A program made the translations under genes and the position numbers. DNA of 64,000 nucleotides from Porites lutea (lineage: Eukaryota > Cnidaria > Anthozoa > Scleractinia > Poritidae), in the NCBI RefSeq assembly GCF_958299795.1, contig NC_133204.1, positions 5,040,539 to 5,104,538 of the forward strand, in the 5' to 3' direction. The notes under the pieces are model-generated. The model did no database searches and was not told where the DNA came from. It saw nothing but the letters and a program-made list of their open reading frames with translations. Of the stretch, positions 11,274-22,400 are shown one piece after another; the first letter of the stretch is position 1; each line of letters begins with the position of its first letter.

Positions 11274-11671
11274 TAAAGGGGCTGTGTCACGGCAGTCCAG
11301 TTCATTTTGTTTAATTTTGCCAGTTACTCGCCCTCGATCGCTACGGAACTTAAAGTAAGCGAAGAAATTACTTGTAAATGACATAAGCAGAGATTCGAGA
11401 CCGAAAAATATGTCTCCTGAGCATTATTTTTGAAGTTGCAAACAGCAGAGATCAACTTTGAAAAACTGTTAGGCTAAACAGTTTTCAAAAACCCTAATTT
11501 CGATCCGTTTCAATCTTTTCTCAGTTTTGCCCATCCGTGGCATTTGTTGTTTCTGTTATGTTATTTTAACCTTCCTTTAATTTTTTAAGCGGTTATTTTT
11601 ACGTTTCTCTTAATTTAACGGGCATTTTGTAATTACCTAATTTGGCTGAATTTCGTGACACAGCTCCTTTA
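11274..11671. mobile_element. MITE with TTAAAGGGGCTGTGTCACG ends
   Basis: Inverted termini ttaaaggggctgtgtcacg and cgtgacacagctcctttaa, 398 bp. A diverged relative is at 26547-27002. Confidence 0.85.
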
Positions 11672-11975
11672 ATGTTGTAAAAAATGAAGAGCCACAAATA
11701 CCGTTGAATAAACAACTTGTTGAAGTTTGTCTTTTTGACGGCTGATAAAAGATCATTGTTGCTTTCAAACAAACAATTGCATTTTAATAGCCCTTCTCGG
11801 CTGATACATATTGCTTTCCCATCTCAGACTACATGATGTTTTCAAAGAATTTGCCTTTTGTCTTTCAGTTAATTATATTTTGTATACACGAGAACAAGGC
11901 GGAATGTGAAAGAAAACTCTCTCTGGAGTAACATCGCGTGGCCTGAGTCGGAAAACAAAATCTAAAATCTAAAAA

Positions 11976-12305
11976 GTACGAAAGCCGAGGAGGGTCTTCC
12001 GACTTCTCACTTCCCACTTCCCACTTCCAACTTCCCACTTCCCACTTCCAACTTCCCACTTCGAAAGTCGGAAGTCGGAAGTCAGAAGTGGGAAGTGGAA
12101 AGTAAGAAGTGGGAAGTGGGAGGTCAGAAGTCTAACCATGCAGCATTGAGTCTCTGAAGAACCGTGAACGGTCAGAAATCAGAAATCCGGAGTTCAAACT
12201 TTGTCGAGTCTGAAGTCTGAAGTTTGAAGTATGAAGTCTTAAGTCGGAAGTCGGAAGTCGGAGGTCGGAAGTCAGAAGTCGGAAGACCCTCCTCGGCTTT
12301 CGTAC
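11976..12305. repeat. Inverted-repeat element filled with GAAGTCGG/CTTCCCACTT minisatellite
   Basis: The outer 30-bp inverted ends (gtacgaaagccgaggaggg and inverse) enclose cttcccactt-type tandem repeats on the left and ggaagtcggaagtc-type repeats on the right. The left and right arrays are complementary, so the whole can fold back. Confidence 0.88.
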
Positions 12306-12659
12306 TACGAAAGGGATATCCAATCTATTTTTCTAACGTAGTCGAAATGCGATAGAGTGGGTGAGTAGGGGCGCGCCCTGATCTTTTTTTCTCTCTTTAA
12401 ATTTTTTTTTCAATTTTTGTGTTTTTCTTCAATTTTCTCCAATTTTTTCATTACGCGAAAATGGTTGGAAATCGGTTTACGGAAATGGTATTCTTTGTTT
12501 GAAGGCGGTTAAATTCGCTTCATGGAATAATTCCCAGCTTCGTAACGCCGATGATAGGGTGCGCAGACTGTCGACTTTCTCTCTTTCTTTTTTCTAGTGT
12601 TAGTGCTCCTTTTCCTTGTATGCCTGGTGTCCCTGCTTCGAGTCGCACTTTTTTACCCG

Positions 12660-12775
12660 TATAGATTCGTATGTTCCCCCTATGTTGCTTGTATGTACTC
12701 GTATGTTACCCGTATGTACTCGTATGTTACTCGTATGTAGTCGTATGTTACTCGTATGAACTCGTATGGTGTTTT
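12660..12775. repeat. Minisatellite of CTCGTATGTTA units
   Basis: Roughly nine 10-11-bp units (actcgtatgtt, acccgtatgt, gtcgtatgtt) in direct orientation with substitutions. Confidence 0.8.
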
Positions 12776-13471
12776 AGTCACGATCTTTGGCGAACTTTCG
12801 GTTTCTAAGCTGTGAGAAAGGCGAAGCATGTCAATCAATCTTAATTATGTTGCGTGGGAAAAAAGGCTTATTTTATTAAAAGTAAACCGGAAATAACAAA
12901 AGATAGGTTGTGTGTGAAGCTTTATTTTACTTGAAGTAATTAATATTTACTTGTCTTGAAATATTTCTTAGCTGATGTAGGCTCTAGTGTAAAGACTACC
13001 ATTAATAATTTTAATTATTTGTTTTAAAAAACAAATCCGGGAAATTCTTTTGTTTTCGACTTTCCTTGTTCCCGGGCCTTGTTCTCGAATTTCTGCACGA
13101 GCCGATTGCTCCTGATTTCTGCTTTTAAGTCTGTTTCCAAAACACCAAATGCGGCATAAAAGTGCGAACAAAATAGAATAGAAGTGCTTGTCGCTGTGTT
13201 CAGATTTTTGGTTGCGGTGAACGGAACTACAGTCCCTGAATTTTTTGTTGTTTTTTTTTTCACCGGAAGTGTGTACACCCGCCTTGTTGACCCCAGACTT
13301 CTGTCCCTTTGACTGCAAACGTCCTTTGTGTTTCTCCGCTGTCATATTCCTTAGTGGGTGTTTGGTATATATTTATGTCTTCTCTGATATTTAAAATCGT
13401 GCCTACACGAAAAAAAAAATTGGGAAAACTTACCCCGTGAGTTTTTAACGCTATGAAGAAGCGAATGAATA

Positions 13472-16400
13472 ATGTCTGCCTGTGATAATTTCGTGGAAAA
13501 CCTGTGGAGAAAGGGAAAATGTGCCAACTGTTTTCAATCACGCGAAAGACATCAAAATGATGACAAAATTCAAGGCGACAACAACACGGCGAACATACAT
13601 GATCAAGAAGGAGGTCATAGTCCTATAGCGCCAAATATTGAACAAGCGGTTAATTCAGTGAAAAGAGAGGATGTTAAAGAGGGAAGAAGTCGCCAAGAAG
13701 GTGCAAATGGTATTAAAACTATCGCACCTTGTGCTCCCACCAAAACGGACAACAACAGAAGTCGCAGCGATAGCATTACAAGGCGTACCGGCAAAACAGA
13801 TGAAACTCCCAAATTGTTTGTTGTTAATAAACCAAAGCCGGTTCCTCGATCCAAACCAAGACCGCCCTCTCGAGTTGTGGACGGAGGAAATGGGCTGATA
13901 AGCCCTCAGCAATCATCTGATGCGCAAAGCGATTCCATGCACGAAGACTCTCTTGGGAAATCCCACAGTAACGCAAACTCTTTAGAAAGTGTTGAGCCGC
14001 ACACGAGTGTTCTTTCAAAACCAGATCACGATACTCAAGTGATTCAGGTGCTTGAGGAGTCAACAAACAGTTCGGATATCGAAACGGTCCGCGAGACAAT
14101 CGAAAAGGAGGAAGCGGTCACCGACATACAAGTTTCTACGAATTTAGATTCGACAGGTCTCGAGGGCAGTGAAAAAATTTTGTCCAACAATGAAGCCCTT
14201 GTGGATTCTGGTAATTGCGAGAAAGATCTTTCAGAGCTTACGTTTATAGACAATGATGACAGCGATGGGGATGGTTATGTACCGATGAAAAGCAATGTAG
14301 CTTTGTTCACCGCCGAACCCATACGCTTCAATAGTATGCGCAAAATAGATGTCAAGATGGAAGCAAACTACGAAGTCGGTCACCATTCATACGAACAAGA
14401 GATCAGTGACGAAGAGAAAATTAAAGCGACAAACGCAAGCGATTCTGAGGCGCACGAAGAAAGGAGAAATTCCTCAGGCGTTTTAGAATTTCGAAATCCT
14501 TTGTGCTTGATCTCAAGCAAGACGAGATCGAAAAGCGTCAATTCAAACAGTTCTGAAGAATCTGGAGGCACGTGTGATAAATTGATTCCTAATAAGATTA
14601 CCGGTAAAGCCAGCAGCACCAAGCCATCCTATGTAAACAGGCCAGCCAGTACAACCAGCACCGATACAGGTTCCAGCAGTCATGATTCAGGCTATGAAAA
14701 CACTCGCAAATCAACTAGAAGTAACTCAACAAATAGTTGCTTGGATGTGATCGCACCCGGCGTTACAGGTGTTGTAAACACTGGAAATGAGAATTCAGCA
14801 GACCTTGCTCGCATGAGTCAAACAAAAGGTGACATTGTTATTGAATCCAGTGGGGCTTCATGTAGCTCTTGGGGGAGTAGCACTTGGGACAGCTGTAGTG
14901 CATCTGATTTTCAAGAAAACAGCTGTGAGTCAGTGCATGTGGAAAAGGCAGTTGGAAGACTTGATGTAAGCAAACCTGACTCTGTTGTCGTTACGACACA
15001 ACCTAAGAGGGAACATATGACTGAAGCAGACAAAGGTAGTGGTAATGCTAACCACACTTATGTAAATACCACATTAAAGCCATTTACGAAGCCATACAAA
15101 GTGGTAGATATCAGTTCAGGTGTTTCAGTTCCTACTACCGAGGGGCAAAGTGATGTTCCACCTCTACCACCAAAAGAAAAGGACCTGAAAAAGGAAAGAA
15201 CAGGTGAATTGAAGAGTCATGTTTATCTTGAACCATCTGGCGAAAGACAAGGCATTCCAGAACAGGGTCCACCAGATGAAAGGAAAGATGTTATCAACAA
15301 TGCCAGAGAAAGCGCTTGTTCTAGTCCCCCTCCTAACCCAGCCCCTAACACTACAACAGACAAGAATGGGGTAGTGCGCAGAGCTCCAGCTCCTAGGCCA
15401 CGCTCCAGAGTTCCATCTCAGTTTGGTACGTTGCCCAAACCTGCACCCCGTGCGTCAAGAACGCCTAGTGATACATCTAAAGTGGACAACAAGGAAGTTA
15501 AAGAGCTGAAAGTGGGCACCTCGCAGCCAGTTGGTTAGTATAATAAATTATTGTTTCATTTAATATAGCTAAGTGTGTTGAGTCATTCTCTTATGGCATG
15601 GTGATAACCACATTTTTTGTGTTTGTCTTTTGTTTTCGTATCTTTTGCCATTCCAACTGTAGTACTGAATCTCTTCTTGACAGCCCCCATGTAGTTTGGG
15701 GACATTTTCAAAAGGTGTTGTTATGGATTGAGGGGGGGACCTTTGTGGTAGTTTCTTGGTGATGCGGATGGGTACAGTCACCAAAATGAAATGACATAAT
15801 ACAAAAGATTGAAAAGACACTGAACATGAGTGCCTGCACCATGAAACAATAGGTTCCTGCAACACCAAGAAATGCCTGTTTTTACCCAGAAGTAGCAAGT
15901 AAATGGATAAAAAACTAGAATACAGGAACATGATCACTATACTTTAGAGAGGTGACCATGTGGAGAGCATTTTAATCAAAGAGCTTAAGGCAATGAATAG
16001 TGAATTGATAAAAGAAACAGGAGGTCATTGTATGTACATCCGGTATGGAGTTGCAGCCATAAAGTAACTTCTGGAACACTTAAAATATTATTAATGGGTC
16101 TTTTCCATATAATATATATCTTATTTGCCTCAAACATGATGTGACATTAAAGATATTAGCTGATAAATTAAGATGCTGATATCAGATAACCAAATGACAA
16201 AAGTTTTCAATTCATAACGACTTTAAAACTCTTGATCATACAATTCACCTTTGCCAAAAAAATAAATATAAACTATAACAGTACTTCTTTAATCTAATTA
16301 CACCTGGAAACAAGCATTTGTTTTTCTGTCTATGAAATGTGTGAAATGAATTTTTATGGTCTGCTTATAATTTGTTATCAGCTTGATCACCTTGTCCTAT

Positions 16401-19400
16401 TTGCCATTTTTGACTTTTATTATCATTTTAACACTGGGTCATTAACCCCTATTTACATGTAGTCACTCAGATTATCTTTCTTTCAATGAAACTGAAACGA
16501 AAATTTTTTATTATCTTTTTCAACATAAACAAAAGGTATGCCTTGGGATGCAAATAGATAATATCCAACCAATGTTTTTTTACCAAATCCTTATATCATT
16601 TTTACTTTTGTATTTCATGCTGATTTTGGTCAGTTCGGTGAAAAATTATTTGCTCTTCTTGATATATTATGAACAGGCATCATGATGTTAATCGCATACG
16701 GGAATAACGATTGAATCCCTCAACTCCTTGTTACATAGTTTTACATTGCAGTTGTAGTCATATCCTTCTAGTAATTTCACACCAGCTACCTATGATCACT
16801 CAAAACTTATAAGCAAATGTCAATCTATTCACATCACTGCTTTAGATTTGAACAAAAATAATAACAGTTGCAATGCTAGATCAGAGAAAAGTGTTAAAAT
16901 GGCATCACTGACTTTACAACTTTACTGGTAGTGATGTCTAAAGTTGTGTTTGATTTTCCATATTTTGCAAGAAGAATGACACAGATTAGAAAGATTGCTA
17001 CGGATTCAAATTTATTATTGTTTTGATGGGACTTTGGAGTGTTGCAATGATACATGTACCTTATTCCTGTAAATTATCTAATATTAAGTGGTCCCAACCT
17101 TTTTGAATGAGAATCAACTGATCATGTGAGAAGAGAGGTTTGAAACCTGTTCCATGAGTTGTGGCCATTCAGCATACACCGTAGATGCTACAGTATACAT
17201 GTACTTTGACAACAGAGGGATGTGAGTCTTAACAATAAATTATAGAAAAAAACATGATTTAAGCTATTGGATATTCCTTTTGAGTTTTATAGTGAAAGAG
17301 TGGAAGATCCAATATCAAATGAAGGTCATTTTTTTCTCTGTTTCCTTTTATTCATGTGATTCATAGAACACAATGCAAATGCAAGGAAAGAAAAAATTAT
17401 ATTGTTAATGGCACGATGTGAATAGCACTATAGTTCTGTTAAATATTATGATGTATTTTTTTGCTGGTTTTATTGGAATGTTTTATGAATGGAATATTCA
17501 TTTCCCTTTACCTCATCAATTATGTATTCCACATGTTCCTTGTCTTTGCCAGCTTGGCACCTGTTTCTGTTGATAAATTACACAACTGAACATTATTTTT
17601 TATAGAATTTCTAAATAAAAAGATGACAATAATTTTGTGCTTAGTGTGGTAAGAAATGGCGGCATAAAGAACTCTCCTTTTGATCGTCAGGTTGGAGAAG
17701 GCCAGCTTAGTTTTAAAGAAGGCTTTTTCTCTATGAGGTTAACTATTGGTGGTTATGATTTTACTTTAAGTTTTAACATTTTGAATTAAACATTTTGGAT
17801 TTAAAGGGGCCATTTGACAGTCATTCATAAAGTTAGGGGATGCTCTGCGGTGAAAAACTTAGAGAGATGACTAAAAATCCTCTGCCTTTTTTATTTCTTT
17901 CTCACTCACTATTTTCCGGTCGTTTGCCATCCTATGTCTGGTTCTTTGATGCCAATATTTGAGGGTTTTTTTAAATTTTTTTCATTATTATCAATTTTTT
18001 TTTTACTTACGGTAAGCAACTCATGAACTTACTGCCATTCCCTCCTCCCCGTTTCCCTACCAACTATCCAATTTCATTTAAAATTTTAATTTTAATGGGA
18101 ATTTGAGTGAACTCCAGCGTTGCCTGGGAAACTGATTCTTCGGTTCCAGAAAAGCTGGACTCAGCATTTCTGAGTGTTCTGTTTTAAAAATTGGCATGCC
18201 CCTAGACCCCCTGAGGTAGCTCACACCTTCGGGGCTCATAAGCTGTTTTGCAGCACCAAAAAAATTTGATCACGTGGGGTGCTTTTAGATATACGTCCGC
18301 CACTTTAAAAGACTGTTGAAAACCCTGCACTGTGTATAACAAACATGCCTGAGGGTGGGGTGTACCTTAGAAACTTCTGATCACAGATGTGCCACTATTG
18401 GTACCCCAGAACCTAAACCAGACTTAGTTCAACTGAATTTTGCTACATTTGGAAATTAAATAGCCATACTGGCAAAAACATTTCCCTTAGGTGCTTTAAG
18501 CTAGAAGAAGAATAGGATATACTCATGAAATGATTTCCAGGCACAGATCCAGGATAAAGACTGACCAAATTTCTAAATGAGTGCCGAAGGCGCAAGCAAG
18601 GTCTGGGGACGGGCTCCGCCATGAATTTTTTGGATTTTTACTCCTTAAAGGAGGCCTTTAAGTCCCCTTTCCTGGTTCTCTGAGTCATTCAGAGGGGATA
18701 TTGGCCAGTTTTCAACTTGGAAAGTCTTGTATTATTCAAAATATATTTGACTATGAAAAATGTGATCCATTTCCATAAAATGTTGGAAACTGGTGTGGAT
18801 CCACACCTGACTTGTTATTATAGCTGAAATCAGTGTGCAAAGCTTAATAGGTAGGGGGAGTAACTTCCATGGGTATTTCCTACCAGAGTGCATTGCATAA
18901 TATTAGCTTTAGCAACCCACAGGTAGATGGCAGGTTTCTAGACTTTCTCAAAGCCCATTTGCAGTTTCTGCTGGTTGCATCACTCATCTTGTGACTTAAT
19001 GCAGTCAATTTGTGTCCAAATGCTGTGTCCCACATTTTAGCCAAGTGTGTTATTTAAAATATCAGATTAATATGGTTAGCAAATGGAAGGTATAGGGAGA
19101 ATGGAATTAAAAGGTTATAGCTAAAAGTAAATAGTTAAGAACAAACAGCCAAAAAGTTGAACCCATGAAGCTCTTCTGTTTGATGAAAAAAAAAACATGG
19201 TTTCAGCAGAATGGTGTGAGTTGCCTTTTAATAAATCTGTGACAACTACCTTGAATTAAACTCAACTCTACCTTCCCTCTAAGATCGTTTCATTACATTC
19301 ATAATAGCGGAGAGTAATTTTAAACAAAGAGTAAACTAATAAAAGTAAGCATTTTAAATCTGCTAAATGTAAATAAACTGAGAGTTGCCAGCTTGGATCA

Positions 19401-22400
19401 TATTGATTTTAACATCTCTACATTAAATCTAAAAAGAAGGATAAAAAAATAAAATAAGGAATGGCTATGACTGAGGGCTTGCTTGCATGCTAGCTTGTTT
19501 GATTGATGGGTCTTAAATATAAAGCATTTAAGGGCAAACGACTTAAGTAACAAAATATAATATTATAAAATATTTAAAACTGCAATTTATAATTTGCCCT
19601 CTGTTAATTTGTGCCAGCTGCTTGGTGCTTGTTTATTTATCTTAAAAGGAGGCTTTGTTACTATGCATTTCAACTGACACTTTTCTATTTAATTTTCTTT
19701 GTTTTTTAGTTCCAATTACACCCCTACCCAGTACCCCTTCTCCCTCTCCACCCTCCCTTGAAAGACTACCCTCATTAAGGAACTCAAAAAAGGCAACGAA
19801 TCCAACCTCACCCCCTGTCCCTAAAAAAGGGACTTTGGATCCTGGGAGCTCAGATAAGCCATCTGAAAGTGTACCTTTGAGTCCAGTGAACAGTGAAGGC
19901 ATTGGAGCGGGGGAGACTCAAGAAGGGCCCATCAAGCCCAAAAGATGTGCCCCACCACCTCCCCTGTCTGGTAAGCTTGCACACGTAACAGGAAGCATTA
20001 GCACAGTTAGACCTGCACTTAGTTGTAACAACAACAATAAAAAGAACAGTTTATTCAATTTGAAAATGATTTATCGGGGCTATTAGTGGTGGGTAACAAT
20101 ACAATGGTATTCCCCTAGTGCTAATTATAAAGTGGTTTGCACAGTAACGAGGTAAAGCGGTCAAGATGATACTGGCATTGAAAATGTTGCTCATTAAATG
20201 AGTTCATGTTCTTTCAGTCTCAAATGCCATTATTTCAACTCACTCATGAAGTTTTTTCAATTGTAGGTCTATTTTCCTATAGTTCAATTCGTAAGGACAG
20301 TTAAGGGTTAAAAAGGGAAACAAGTAATTTACTGTCATGTGTTTACGCCAGCCGGTTCGCATCATAGTTGTGTATTGGACAGCAAAAGATGTTAGAAGTG
20401 ACATTATCTACCAACTGAACAACAACAGTACTTTATCAAACTGGGTTCTGTGCTAAGACCTCAAATATTTTCACGAAAAAGGAGACAGAGAGATTACTTT
20501 TATTCTTTAGGGCTTTGCTTTTTTCCTTCAGCGATGAGGAAGTTTCATAAGCTTTGCCTTCTTTTCCAGCCTCTTACTCCACATCTGACTGCTGAGTCTG
20601 ACTCTTTCCTCATCGTCCACGTCAATAAACTGACCAGCCCGTGGCACAGTCCCGTTCCCTCTCCTTCTTCTCCTTTGATTTCACTTTTCCTCTGTTTTCA
20701 CTTTTCAGTTATAGTTGCTGTTATTGATTTTTCTCCTCTTTTTTTCCTTTCTCCCTCCAAAACCCTTCCCCCCCACCCCCTTTCGTGTGGTAGGAAATCA
20801 TTCTCTGACATCTTAAGCTGTGCTTTAGGCACCCAGAGTTGGTAGCAACTCAATTGTGGCAAAACAGAGAAGTGCCAGAACTCTGAGTTTGGGAGGCATT
20901 TTCAAAAAACCTCCCCTTTGTTATCAAAGATTGCTTCTGTGGGGCGCCTTGTTCCAGTGGTGCAGTCTGTGCTGACAACCCAACACCTTTCCTTATTGGG
21001 ACCTTTACCTTTAGCTTGTGTCAAGAGTATTAAATGCAGGCTGCTGTCCGTCAGGGGCCTGGCCTCTTGCGCTGCCCGTTATTTTTTCTCGCGGTCATGC
21101 AACGTTTTTTTGGCAAGAAGCATACGTGACGAGACAAGTAACAGCTGCTCGGGAAACTGTCATGTTGACCTTATTTTGCTGTCTCGTCATTTAAAATCCT
21201 ATTCTTGTGATCCTCTCCTAGTTCTACAACGTTTTATAGTCTCACCTTTACCAAATTATTCAGATTATATCAATATAGACTGACAACGTTATGTAGTGGT
21301 TTTATGGACTGCATAATATATATAGTGGTTGAAAAGCTGAGATGTTTTATCGTTCCAAACACTGTTGCGTTAAGTACTTTCTCTTTTTATTTTCCTTTAG
21401 TTCGTTTTCTTCCTCTCCTTCTTTCATATACATAATATTTTTTTCATTTTTAGTTTAATTCGCATACGTATCTCAGATTTTTTTTCGACTTCTCATGTAT
21501 TCTGTTTTTGTTTAGCTTCCAGTCCCCCACCACCAAAGTCGCCGGTTTCTCGGTCTGTCACCGAGGCAACAGTCAAGCCAGTTAGTCCCAGTCCATCTAA
21601 ATCAAAGCCCACTCGTTCCTCGTCCTTTTCTGATGCGCATGGCTCCAACGTGAGTTCACCGCCTCCAAAAGTACAGCCGTCTCCCAAGTCAACCCTAAGG
21701 AAAGCTTTTGCAAGTATGAAGAAACTTGGGGGTAAGAGGAAAAACCGACATAGCAAAACCATCGAAATTAGCGGTCCAATAATATCAGGTGATGAAATGC
21801 CGGGGATTTTCACTTACAAAGAAGCAATGCCACAGCAGGCTCCTTCAGAAGAGAGACCTGCTGACGTTGACCACACAAGTACGTCAGACACAGAAAAACC
21901 TGAATCGCCTGTGACAAAAGTTGCCGTTAGGCCAGTCATGTCTTCATCTGCAGCTGATCCCTCTTCTCCAGTTTGTTCTTCTCCAGTGAACACACTTCAG
22001 TCGGATGGAAGATCCAGTAGCGCTTCATCCCCTATCATGCAGACTGAGCCAGGAATTGGCTACCAGAATTTTCCACTGTCCAAAGGCGGGGATACTTTAG
22101 AGAAGCCCAAAAAGCCCCCTCGCGTAGCTAAAGTTGTAAAGCCATTGCAACACAGTGAGCCGAGTCCGGATGAAGAAGCTGTAACGAAGAAGTATTATGA
22201 TGACGACCAGACGTATCTACAGCCTAATCAAGACGAGTTGACTCTCAAAGTTGAAACAGCTTTAGCTAATTTGAACGATGCTGAAATTCTCGCAGAGGCG
22301 TTGTCAAGAGTTGAGCAAGAAAAGTTGGGGCCTCTTCCAGCTATTCCACGATCGCGGCAAGTTCGCTTTCGGTGTGACGATTCAAATGCGTCAAACACAT

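Larger units (their letters stand above)
9353..13003. mobile_element. 3.65-kb region bounded by about 220-bp inverted repeats
   Basis: Left arm 9353 to about 9575 and right arm about 12790-13003 are inverted copies, from caatggtagtctttac inward through cttcacacacaac, acgcaacataattaa and tctagaaaccg, with scattered differences. No transposase ORF was found between the arms. The interior holds at least four smaller elements (10520-10621, 11048-11207, 11274-11671, 11976-12305). It ends about 470 bp before the PEAK1 start codon. It could be a gutted DNA transposon with long TIRs, or two inverted copies of one shorter element. Confidence 0.75.

Noticed and set aside
12660-12775. Direct repeats considered as a CRISPR-like array
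   Set aside because: The units are 10-11 bp with no spacers, in an intron-containing animal genome; this is a minisatellite.
20829-20935. Coding-like stretch containing SARTLSLGGIFKKPP in PEAK1 intron 2
   Set aside because: The frame needs a phase-0 acceptor, but the neighbouring exons are joined in phase 1 and no suitable donor follows. Worth a transcript check only.
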